Assembly (NCBI RefSeq): GCF_025128095.1
Contig: NZ_JAHLYT010000048.1
Span: forward strand, 62,001-126,000
Origin: Synechococcus sp. CS-1328
GTDB lineage: Bacteria; Cyanobacteriota; Cyanobacteriia; PCC-6307; Cyanobiaceae
Length of the DNA: 64,000 bases
Direction: 5' to 3'
The position numbers were made by a program, and so were the translations under genes. Under the pieces are notes generated by a model that was not told the DNA's origin, did no database searches, and saw only the letters and a program-made list of their open reading frames with translations. Of this stretch, positions 18,868 to 28,031 are shown piece after piece. The stretch's first letter is position 1, and each line of letters begins with the position of its first letter.

Positions 18868-20574
18868 TCATCGGCTGAAATGGGCCTTGGCTTCGTAGAG
18901 GGTTTCGGCATCGATCCGATCCAGTCCCTGGGCTCGGGCAAAGGATTCGGCGTTGCGCCTGGCCTTGCCCCGCACGAAGAAGGGGATTTTGGCCAGTTCC
19001 GCCTCCCCATCCGGGCTCCAGTGCAGGCCGTTCTCCGCCAAAGCCGCTGCTGGCGCGGCTGTTGCCACGGCCGTTGCTGCTGACGCCACGGCTGTAGCTG
19101 TTGCGCTTCCTGTGGTTGTCTCTGCCAAGGTTGCGGCCCCTGTCGTTGGCTCCTTGGCCCCAGCAGCTCCGTAGGCTTCGAGTCCGGCGCCCGCCGGTGC
19201 GCCACCGAGGTGGCTGCGATGGCCTTCGGTGAACTCGAAATCGTGGCGGAACATCGTGATCAGGTGTTCCTCCAGCCCCATCATCAGCGGGTGCACCCAG
19301 GTGTCGAAGATCACGTTGGCTCCCTCCCAGCCCATCTGCGGTGAGGTGCGGGCCGGCACGTCCTGGACATGCAGCGGCGTGCTGATCACGGCGCAGGGAA
19401 TGCCCAGGCGCTTGGCACTGTGCCGCTCCATCTGGGTGCCCAGCACCAGCTCCGGCGCCGCCTCGGCCATGGCCCTCTCCACCACCAGGTAGTCGTCGGT
19501 GATCAGTGCCTCCAGGTCGAGCTCCTTGGCTGCGGCCCGCACGTCGCGGGCCTGCTCGCGGCTGTAACTGCCCAGCCCCACCACCTGAAATCCCAGTTCC
19601 CGGCTGGCGATGCGGGCGGCGGCGATGGCGTGGGTGGCATCACCGAAAATGAACACCCGTTTGCCTGTGAGGTAGGTGGAATCCACCGAGCGCGAATACC
19701 AGGGCAGTCGTGAGCGCTGCTCCGCTTCGGCGTTGGTGGCTGCGGCGATCGCCTTGGTGTCCATCTCCAGCAGGCTGGTGACCTCCCGCAGGAAGTCGCC
19801 GGTGGCGCCGATGCCGATCGGCACGCTGCGCACCACCGGCATGCCGAAGCTCCGCTCCAGCCAGTTGCAGACCGGGCCGGCCACCTCGGGATAGAGGCAG
19901 ACGTTGGCATCGGCGCTGGGGATGCGCAGCAGATCCGCCGGTCTTGCGCCCAGGGGGGCGACCACGGTCACGTCGATGCCGTGCTCGCCCAGCAGGCGGC
20001 TGATCTCGAGGATGTCGTCGCGGCAGCGGAAGCCCAGCAGGGTGGGGCCCAGCAGGTTCACCCGCGGCCGGCGACCTTCCTGGCGCCAGCGGGCCGGTGA
20101 GGGCTTCGCGGCCCCGGGCGGCGGCAGTTGGGGCTTGAGCAGGGCACGCACCAATTGATAGAAGGTCTCTGCTGCTCCCCAGTTCTCTTTCTTGGAATAG
20201 GCCGGCAGATCCAGGCTCACCACCGGAATGCCGCCCAGATCCATGCCGGCGGCCAGGGCCCCAGGCTGATCCTGGATCAGTTCCGCGGTGCAGCTTTCTC
20301 CCACCAGCAGTGCCTCCGGCTGGAACCGCTCGACGGCGTCGTTGATCGAGCGCTTCACCAGTTCGGCCGTGTCACCGCCCAGATCGCGGGCCTGGAAGGT
20401 GGTGTAGGTCACGGGAGGGCGCCGATCGCGCCGCTCGATCATGGTGAACAGCAGATCGGCGTAGGTGTCTCCCTGGGGGGCATGCAGCACGTAGTGCACC
20501 CCTTCCATCGAGGTGGCGATGCGCATCGCGCCCACGTGGGGAGGGCCTTCGTAGGTCCAGAGGGTGAGTTCCAC
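18868..20574 (-). CDS. chlB: light-independent protochlorophyllide reductase subunit ChlB
   Basis: 568 residues from GTG at 20574 ([19 protein letters not shown], the standard N-terminus). NifK-like half of the catalytic component. [17 protein letters not shown] near residue 92, [29 protein letters not shown] and [20 protein letters not shown] are all present. Before the C-terminal domain ([20 protein letters not shown]) lies an Ala/Thr-rich linker of roughly 45-50 residues, which explains why the protein is longer than the usual ~510-525. The chlN stop is 95 bases upstream; chlN-chlB are probably cotranscribed. Confidence 0.97.
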   Translation of the reverse strand: MELTLWTYEGPPHVGAMRIATSMEGVHYVLHAPQGDTYADLLFTMIERRDRRPPVTYTTFQARDLGGDTAELVKRSINDAVERFQPEALLVGESCTAELIQDQPGALAAGMDLGGIPVVSLDLPAYSKKENWGAAETFYQLVRALLKPQLPPPGAAKPSPARWRQEGRRPRVNLLGPTLLGFRCRDDILEISRLLGEHGIDVTVVAPLGARPADLLRIPSADANVCLYPEVAGPVCNWLERSFGMPVVRSVPIGIGATGDFLREVTSLLEMDTKAIAAATNAEAEQRSRLPWYSRSVDSTYLTGKRVFIFGDATHAIAAARIASRELGFQVVGLGSYSREQARDVRAAAKELDLEALITDDYLVVERAMAEAAPELVLGTQMERHSAKRLGIPCAVISTPLHVQDVPARTSPQMGWEGANVIFDTWVHPLMMGLEEHLITMFRHDFEFTEGHRSHLGGAPAGAGLEAYGAAGAKEPTTGAATLAETTTGSATATAVASAATAVATAAPAAALAENGLHWSPDGEAELAKIPFFVRGKARRNAESFARAQGLDRIDAETLYEAKAHFSR

Positions 20575-20669
20575 AGAGAGGGGTTGGAGAGGGAGGAAGG
20601 GATCGGAAAACTGGTCGGGGCTGGGGTGGACCTGCGTCCAGAGCCCGCAGCTCAGGTGAACAGGGGAGT

Positions 20670-22274
<1,605 letters not shown>

Positions 22275-23090
22275 ATGGAGCGCGCTCGTTCCCGATCCAC
22301 GCTTCGAGCACCTCTGCGCTCCGAGCTCCGCAGCGACCCACTGCGTGGGGACAGCCGGCGCGAGGCTCCGCGGATCACCGGCACTGAGGTCCGCAGCGAC
22401 AGCTCCGGCGCCAGTTGTGTGATCACCACCGACAGCGAAGGCCGCCGGCTGGCCAACCAGACGAGCCACGTCCAGTCGATCGAGCTGCGCTCCTACGTGT
22501 TCCTCGATTCGCTGCAGCCCCAGCTGGCCGCCTACATGGGCACGGTCTCGCAGGGATTTCTGCCGATTCCCGGTGATGCCTGCCTCTGGCTGGAGGTGTC
22601 TCCGGGGATGGCGGTGCATCGTGTCACCGACATCGCCCTCAAGGCCAGCACCGTGCGCCTCGGCCAGATGGTGGTGGAGCGGGCCTTCGGTTCGCTGGGT
22701 CTCTACCACCGTGACCAGAGCAACGTGCTCCACTCCGGTGATGTGGTGCTCGAGGCGATCGGCAGCCGGGTCGAGCAACGCAGCCCCTGCGAGGTGACCT
22801 GGACGGAGATCATCCGCGCAATCACCCCGGATCACGCCGTGCTGATCAACCGCCAGAACCGTCGGGGTTCGATGATCCAGGCCGGCATGAGCATCTTCAT
22901 CCTGGAGACCGAGCCGGCCGGCTACGTGTTGATCGCCGCCAATGAGGCCGAAAAAGCCTCCAACATCACGGTGGTCGATGTGAAGGCGGTGGGGGCCTTT
23001 GGCCGCCTCACCCTCGCCGGCCGTGAAGGCGATGTGGAGGAGGCGGCTTCAGCCGCCATGCGGGCGGTGGCCCACATCAACGACCGATAG
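22275..23090 (+). CDS. csoS1D: carboxysome shell protein CsoS1D (tandem BMC trimer)
   Basis: 271 residues from ATG at 22275. Two fused BMC folds: one from about [19 protein letters not shown] (residue ~72) to [19 protein letters not shown], the other from [20 protein letters not shown] to the C-terminus [20 protein letters not shown]. CsoS1D forms stacked pseudohexamers with a gated large pore proposed to pass RuBP and PGA. The N-terminal ~60 residues are Arg/Ser-rich and variable. It stands first in the CCM supercluster, separated from csoS1A by rdgB, sbtA and sbtB. Confidence 0.95.
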   Translation: MERARSRSTLRAPLRSELRSDPLRGDSRREAPRITGTEVRSDSSGASCVITTDSEGRRLANQTSHVQSIELRSYVFLDSLQPQLAAYMGTVSQGFLPIPGDACLWLEVSPGMAVHRVTDIALKASTVRLGQMVVERAFGSLGLYHRDQSNVLHSGDVVLEAIGSRVEQRSPCEVTWTEIIRAITPDHAVLINRQNRRGSMIQAGMSIFILETEPAGYVLIAANEAEKASNITVVDVKAVGAFGRLTLAGREGDVEEAASAAMRAVAHINDR

Positions 23091-23098
23091 CGTTGAGC

Positions 23099-23698
23099 TC
23101 AGGCAGCGGCCAGGCCGAGCAGCTGGAGCAGGCGCGGTGCAAGCTGGCGGGCGGCCTTGCCGCGGCTGCCCAGCTTCTCCTTGAGATGGTGGGGCAGCTG
23201 GGCATAGCTCAGGCCGGCCTCCCGCACCCAGAAGATCGGGTCGTAGCCACCGCCGTGCCCCTGAGGCGTGGTCAGAATCTCGCCACGGCAGATCCCCTCG
23301 GCCTCAACGGCGATCTGTCCGGCGGGATCGGCCAGCGCCATGGCGCTGTTGAAGCTGGCACTGCGGTAAGGCGTACGTCCCAGTTCCTTGAGCAGTCGGT
23401 GAATCCGTTCGTGATCGGTGGGGGCGTAGCGCGCCGAATACAGGCCCGGTGCCCCGCCGAGGGCATCCACCTCCAGACCGGAATCGTCAGCCAAGGACCA
23501 GCAGCCGGTAAGCATGGCCACTGTCTGGGCCTTCAGCCGGGCGTTCTCCAGATAGGTGCAGCCTGTCTCCTCAATCTCCAAGCCTTCAGGTTGCTGACGC
23601 ACCTCCAGCCCCACGGCATGGAGCATGGTGGTGATCTCGGCCACCTTGTGGGCATTGCCGCTGGCAATCACCAGCACCGACGGGCTTGCAGCCAGCAC
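23099..23698 (-). CDS. rdgB: non-canonical purine NTP pyrophosphatase (RdgB/HAM1)
   Basis: 199 residues from GTG at 23698. ASGNAHKVAEI near the N-terminus, SLADDSGLEVDALGGAPGLYSARYA near residue 68, and GHGGGYDPIFW near 147 are the ITPase family motifs. It hydrolyses ITP, XTP and dITP, cleaning the nucleotide pool. The gene is embedded tail to tail behind csoS1D (8-base gap) and is functionally unrelated to the carboxysome as far as known. Confidence 0.95.
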   Translation of the reverse strand: MLAASPSVLVIASGNAHKVAEITTMLHAVGLEVRQQPEGLEIEETGCTYLENARLKAQTVAMLTGCWSLADDSGLEVDALGGAPGLYSARYAPTDHERIHRLLKELGRTPYRSASFNSAMALADPAGQIAVEAEGICRGEILTTPQGHGGGYDPIFWVREAGLSYAQLPHHLKEKLGSRGKAARQLAPRLLQLLGLAAA

Positions 23699-24062
23699 GG
23701 ATCGATCAGGGGGCTGAGCTCCGGCCAACGGATCGCAACGAAGGTTCGGCCCGATCGATCGGGCGGCCGCCATTGTGAGCCACGGGAGGGAACGGTGGCT
23801 CCCGTGCCTGGCGATTGGGCTTGTGGGCTGCGTTGGATGGGCCTCCTGCGGTGGGTCAGGGCCCGAAGGCCAAAGCGTGCCGGGTTGAACATTCCACCCC
23901 CTGAAAACCTTCAGGGGTGCACGCTTGCCGCAGACGTTAAGGAGTACGACGGCGTTCGACCAGGGGTGGGGGGCTGGCTTGAGGAGTTGCTGACCGAAAC
24001 CGGGAGAAGCCGGCTGGGTGGCGCTGCCTACGCTGCAGGCCTTCCCGATGCCCGCGGCGGCC
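23699..24062. promoter_or_regulatory. rdgB / sbtA intergenic region with alternative stems
   Basis: 364 bases without a supported gene. It holds cacggga/tcccgtg (23781-23806), which overlaps and competes with gagccac/gtggctc (23777-23801), and a separate perfect 8-bp hairpin cccctgaa/ttcagggg (23898-23917, loop aacc). sbtA is CO2-responsive in other cyanobacteria, so these could be regulatory, but no known motif class is recognised. Confidence 0.5.
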
Positions 24063-25055
24063 ATGGAATCCGGACTGGTTCTCCAGAACCTTGTGTCACC
24101 GCCGGTTCTGTTCTTTTTCCTCGGCATGCTGGCGGTGCTGGTCGGATCGGATCTGGAGATCCCGGCGCCGCTGCCGAAGCTGTTTTCGCTGTATCTGTTG
24201 CTGGCGATCGGTTTCAAGGGCGGTCTGGAGCTGCAGCACAGTGGCCTCGGTGGCCAGGTGACGCTCACGATCACGGCGGCGGTGCTGATGTCGATGCTGG
24301 TGCCGCTGACCAGCTTTCTGATCCTGCGCAGTCGTCTGGATACGTATAACGCTGCTGCGGTGGCTGCGGCCTACGGATCGATCAGTGCCGTCACCTTCAT
24401 CACCGCAGAAAGTTTCCTCACAGTGCTGCATGTGCAGTTTGATGGCTTCATGGTGGCGGCCCTGGCCCTGATGGAGTCGCCCGCCATCATTGTGGGGCTC
24501 CTGCTGGTGAAGCTGGCGGTGCCGCCCGAGACCAACAGCGGCCGGCCGATCGGTTGGCCGGCCTTGCTGCGAGAGGCTTTCCTGAACGGTTCAGTCTTTC
24601 TGCTGATGGGCAGTCTGGTGATCGGTTATCTGGTGGCAGCCTTCAGCCCCGCTGGTCTGGAGAAGATGGATCCTTTCATCAATAAACTCTTTTATGGCGC
24701 CCTCAGTTTCTTCCTGTTGGATATGGGAATTGTCTCAGCCCAGCGCCTCCACGATCTGCGCCGGGCCGGTCCCTTCCTGATCGGTTTTGCCGTGGCCGCT
24801 CCCCTGGTGCACGCCGCCGTTGGACTGGTGGTGGCAAGGGCGCTGTCGCTGCCGCAGGGGGATGCGCTGCTGTTCATGGTGCTCTGTGCCAGCGCCTCCT
24901 ACATCGCCGTTCCGGCGGCGATGCGGATGACCGTGCCGCAGGCCAATCCCAGCCTCTACATCTCCACCGCGCTGGGGGTCACCTTCCCCTTCAACATCGT
25001 GGTTGGACTGCCTCTTTATATGGCGATGGTGCAGCGCTGGATCCCGGCCGGCTAG
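24063..25055 (+). CDS. sbtA: sodium-dependent bicarbonate transporter SbtA
   Basis: 330 residues from ATG at 24063 (MESGLVLQNLVSPPVLFFFLGM); ATG 24048 or GTG 24018 would add 5 or 15 residues. About ten membrane segments in two inverted halves. VGSDLEIPAPLPKLFSLYLL, GFKGGLELQH, AYGSISAVTFITAESFL and ASASYIAVPAAMR are conserved SbtA stretches. It imports HCO3- with Na+ across the plasma membrane and is followed 59 bases later by its PII-like regulator. Confidence 0.96.
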   Translation: MESGLVLQNLVSPPVLFFFLGMLAVLVGSDLEIPAPLPKLFSLYLLLAIGFKGGLELQHSGLGGQVTLTITAAVLMSMLVPLTSFLILRSRLDTYNAAAVAAAYGSISAVTFITAESFLTVLHVQFDGFMVAALALMESPAIIVGLLLVKLAVPPETNSGRPIGWPALLREAFLNGSVFLLMGSLVIGYLVAAFSPAGLEKMDPFINKLFYGALSFFLLDMGIVSAQRLHDLRRAGPFLIGFAVAAPLVHAAVGLVVARALSLPQGDALLFMVLCASASYIAVPAAMRMTVPQANPSLYISTALGVTFPFNIVVGLPLYMAMVQRWIPAG

Positions 25056-25114
25056 GGATTGGGAGGCCGCTGCCCCCGGCTGTCACCGTTCGTGTTGCCC
25101 CTCAGGCCTGTCCG

Positions 25115-25396
25115 ATGAAACGTCTCGATCTGTTGTTGGGAGAGCGGGAGCTGGGCCCGATCTGCGCGGCTCTGCGCACCTCCGGAGCTCCCGGCTACTC
25201 GGTGATGCGCCATGTCACCGGTGTGGGCAAGGGGGGTGAGGTGCAGGAATCGATGGAGATGAGCGGCTACGGCGCCAATGCCCATGTGATCGTGTTCTGC
25301 GAGGCGGAGGTGCTGGAGCAGATCCGTGCAGCGCTGCGACCCCTGCTCAGCTACTACGGCGGCGTTGGCTTCGTTTCCGACGCCCAGCCCCTCTGA
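25115..25396 (+). CDS. sbtB: SbtB, PII-like regulator of SbtA
   Basis: 93 residues. PII-like ferredoxin fold with the flexible T-loop region VTGVGKGGEVQESMEMSGYG. SbtB trimers bind adenyl nucleotides (cAMP, AMP, ADP) and dock on SbtA. Here the chain ends at FVSDAQPL and so lacks the C-terminal CGPxGC redox R-loop described for Synechocystis SbtB. Downstream of sbtA on the same strand; the pair is probably an operon. Confidence 0.93.
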   Translation: MKRLDLLLGERELGPICAALRTSGAPGYSVMRHVTGVGKGGEVQESMEMSGYGANAHVIVFCEAEVLEQIRAALRPLLSYYGGVGFVSDAQPL

Positions 25397-25519
25397 AATC
25401 ACAGCCCCTCAGAAACCCGGCCCCGTTGGGTCGCTGATCCGCAGCAGGGACGGCCTGCACTGCGATCTCGGCAAACTCGCCATAGGGAGGTTTGCTCCAT
25501 CCTGGGTGCTGGACCAAGC

Positions 25520-25544
25520 AATGCCTAACGATTTGTAAGGCATT
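25520..25544. promoter_or_regulatory. LysR-type operator upstream of csoS1A
   Basis: Inverted repeat aatgcct - 11 bases - aggcatt, which is exactly a T-N11-A box inside a 7-bp palindrome, the classical LysR-family site. CbbR, CcmR/NdhR and CmpR are LysR regulators of CO2-fixation genes. A TATCTT -10-like hexamer lies at 25558-25563. The csoS1A start is 128 bases downstream. No regulator gene is in the window. Confidence 0.6.
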
Positions 25545-25671
25545 GATCAGTTTGCCTTATCTTTCAATGCTGAAACGGTGATGGTGCAAGGCCCGCCAGC
25601 GGCTTGACGGAGGGAATGGCTGGAGACCATGGTTACGGACGAACATTCCACCCCTCCTTCAGGAGCAGGTA

Positions 25672-25983
25672 ATGGCAAACGAAACCATGGGCATCGCCCT
25701 CGGCATGATCGAGACCCGTGGCCTGGTGCCGGCGATCGAAGCAGCCGATGCCATGACCAAGGCCGCTGAAGTGCGTCTGATCGGTCGTGAGTTCGTGGGC
25801 GGCGGTTACGTGACCGTGTTGGTCCGTGGTGAAACCGGCGCCGTGAACGCAGCCGTTCGCGCTGGCGCCGATGCCTGCGAGCGCGTGGGTGACGGTCTGG
25901 TGGCCGCCCACATCATTGCCCGCCCCCACCGCGAGGTGGAGCCTGCCCTGGGCAACGGCAACTTCGTCGGTTCCAAGGACTGA
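25672..25983 (+). CDS. csoS1A: major carboxysome shell hexamer CsoS1A
   Basis: 103 residues, single BMC domain (MGIALGMIETRGLVPAIEAA at the N-terminus, VAAHIIARPHREVEPAL at the C-terminus). It forms the hexagonal facets of the alpha-carboxysome. A good Shine-Dalgarno (ttcaggagcaggta) precedes the ATG. First gene of the main cso operon; cbbL follows after 66 bases. Confidence 0.97.
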   Translation: MANETMGIALGMIETRGLVPAIEAADAMTKAAEVRLIGREFVGGGYVTVLVRGETGAVNAAVRAGADACERVGDGLVAAHIIARPHREVEPALGNGNFVGSKD

Positions 25984-26049
25984 TCGGCTTGGCGCCTGCG
26001 GCGCTGATCCGCTGATTGTTCCCTTTCCCGACTTACCCGGACATCCCCC

Positions 26050-27462
26050 ATGAGCAAGAAGTACGACGCAGGGGTTAAGGAGTACCGCGACACGTATTGG
26101 ACTCCTGATTACGTTCCCCTCGACACCGACCTGCTGGCCTGCTTCAAGTGCACCGGCCAGGAAGGTGTGCCCAAGGAAGAGGTTGCAGCCGCTGTGGCCG
26201 CTGAATCCTCGACCGGCACCTGGTCCACCGTTTGGTCCGAGCTCCTCACCGATCTCGACTTCTACAAAGGCCGCTGCTATCGCATCGAAGACGTTCCTGG
26301 CGACAAGGAAGCCTTCTATGCCTTCATCGCCTATCCCCTCGACCTGTTCGAGGAAGGCTCGGTGACCAACGTGCTGACCTCCCTGGTCGGCAACGTGTTC
26401 GGCTTCAAGGCCCTGCGTCACCTGCGTCTGGAAGACATCCGCTTCCCGATGGCCTTCATCAAGACCTGCCCCGGCCCGCCGAACGGCATCTGTGTCGAAC
26501 GTGACCGGATGAACAAGTACGGCCGTCCCCTGCTGGGTTGCACCATCAAGCCGAAGCTCGGCCTCTCCGGCAAGAACTACGGCCGGGTGGTGTACGAGTG
26601 CCTGCGCGGTGGCCTCGACTTCACCAAAGACGACGAGAACATCAACTCCCAGCCCTTCCAGCGCTGGCAGAACCGTTTCGAGTTCGTCGCCGAAGCCGTG
26701 GAACTGGCCCAAGCAGAAACCGGTGAGAAGAAGGGTCACTACCTCAACTGCACCGCCGCCACTCCTGAGGAGATGTACGAGCGGGCCGAGTTCGCCAAGG
26801 AACTGCGGCAGCCGATCATCATGCACGACTACATCACCGGTGGCTTCACGGCCAACACCGGTCTCTCGAAGTGGTGCCGCAAGAACGGCATGTTGCTGCA
26901 CATTCACCGCGCCATGCACGCGGTGATCGACCGCCATCCCAAGCACGGCATCCACTTCCGGGTGCTGGCCAAGTGCCTCCGCCTCTCCGGTGGTGACCAG
27001 CTGCACACCGGCACCGTGGTGGGCAAGCTGGAGGGTGACCGTCAGACCACCCTGGGCTTCATTGACCAGCTGCGCGAATCCTTCATCCCCGAAGACCGCA
27101 GCCGCGGCAACTTCTTCGATCAGGACTGGGGTTCGATGCCCGGCGTCTTCGCCGTTGCCTCCGGCGGTATCCACGTCTGGCACATGCCCGCCCTGGTTGC
27201 CATCTTCGGTGACGACTCCGTGCTGCAGTTCGGTGGTGGCACCCACGGTCACCCCTGGGGCTCGGCCGCCGGGGCTGCCGCCAACCGGGTGGCCCTGGAA
27301 GCCTGCGTCAAGGCCCGCAACGCCGGCCGAGAGATCGAGAAGGAAGGCCGCGACATCCTCACGGAAGCCGCCAAGCACAGCCCCGAGCTGGCGATTGCGC
27401 TTGAGACCTGGAAGGAAATCAAGTTCGAGTTCGACACCGTCGACAAGCTCGACGTCAATTGA
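26050..27462 (+). CDS. cbbL: RuBisCO large subunit, form IA
   Basis: 470 residues. CO2 fixation enzyme packaged inside the carboxysome (EC 4.1.1.39). Carbamylated Lys in [12 protein letters not shown] (about K193), active-site loop [12 protein letters not shown], loop 6 [12 protein letters not shown], and [10 protein letters not shown] are intact. The start [17 protein letters not shown] and the short C-terminus ([13 protein letters not shown]) are those of form IA enzymes of alpha-carboxysomes; there is no red-type C-terminal extension. Cotranscribed with csoS1A and cbbS. Confidence 0.98.
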   Translation: MSKKYDAGVKEYRDTYWTPDYVPLDTDLLACFKCTGQEGVPKEEVAAAVAAESSTGTWSTVWSELLTDLDFYKGRCYRIEDVPGDKEAFYAFIAYPLDLFEEGSVTNVLTSLVGNVFGFKALRHLRLEDIRFPMAFIKTCPGPPNGICVERDRMNKYGRPLLGCTIKPKLGLSGKNYGRVVYECLRGGLDFTKDDENINSQPFQRWQNRFEFVAEAVELAQAETGEKKGHYLNCTAATPEEMYERAEFAKELRQPIIMHDYITGGFTANTGLSKWCRKNGMLLHIHRAMHAVIDRHPKHGIHFRVLAKCLRLSGGDQLHTGTVVGKLEGDRQTTLGFIDQLRESFIPEDRSRGNFFDQDWGSMPGVFAVASGGIHVWHMPALVAIFGDDSVLQFGGGTHGHPWGSAAGAAANRVALEACVKARNAGREIEKEGRDILTEAAKHSPELAIALETWKEIKFEFDTVDKLDVN

Positions 27463-27607
27463 TCGTCGGCGTCACGCCGTTGCATCACGACGCGGCGACA
27501 CGCCGTCTCGACATCCAGCCCCGATCGATTCGGACGCTCCTGATGGAATCTTCCTGATGCAAGTCGTCTGATTCGTCGGGGCCCCCCTCTGCACCCCAAG
27601 GATCCCC

Positions 27608-27949
27608 ATGCCTTTCAAGAGCACCGTGGGTGACTATCAAACAGTCGCCACCCTGGAGACATTCGGCTTCCTGCCGCCGATGACCCAGGACGAGATCTAT
27701 GACCAGATCGCTTACATCATTGCCCAGGGATGGAGCCCCCTGGTTGAGCACGTTCACCCCAGTCGTTCCATGTCGACCTACTGGTCGTTCTGGAAACTGC
27801 CGTTCTTCGGTGAGAAGGATCTCGGCGTGATCGTCAATGAGCTTGAGGCTTGCCATCGGGCCTATCCCGATCATCACGTCCGCCTGGTGGGCTACGACGC
27901 CTACACCCAGAGCCAGGGCTCTTGCTTCGTGGTTTTCGAAGGCCGCTGA
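27608..27949 (+). CDS. cbbS: RuBisCO small subunit, form IA
   Basis: 113 residues (MPFKSTVGDYQTVATLETFGFLP). Conserved YWSFWKLPFFGE and the C-terminal VRLVGYDAYTQSQGSCFVVF. AAGGA lies 8 bases before the ATG. It caps the L8 core; the N-terminal CsoS2 peptide binds at the L/S junction in this system. An intrinsic terminator-like hairpin begins 21 bases after its stop. Confidence 0.98.
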   Translation: MPFKSTVGDYQTVATLETFGFLPPMTQDEIYDQIAYIIAQGWSPLVEHVHPSRSMSTYWSFWKLPFFGEKDLGVIVNELEACHRAYPDHHVRLVGYDAYTQSQGSCFVVFEGR

Positions 27950-27970
27950 GCTTCAGCCCTTCACGTCAGT

Positions 27971-27994
27971 GATCCCGGCCTCAGGGCCGGGATC
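27971..27994 (+). terminator. strong hairpin between cbbS and csoS2 (terminator/attenuator)
   Basis: gatcccggcc, loop tcag, ggccgggatc: a perfect 10-bp stem followed by cttgttt. It lies inside the cso operon, 38 bases before csoS2, so partial termination would give more csoS1A-cbbLS mRNA than downstream mRNA. Confidence 0.85.
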
Positions 27995-28031
27995 CTTGTT
28001 TCGATTCAGTCATTCCATTCATCGGGCGGAG

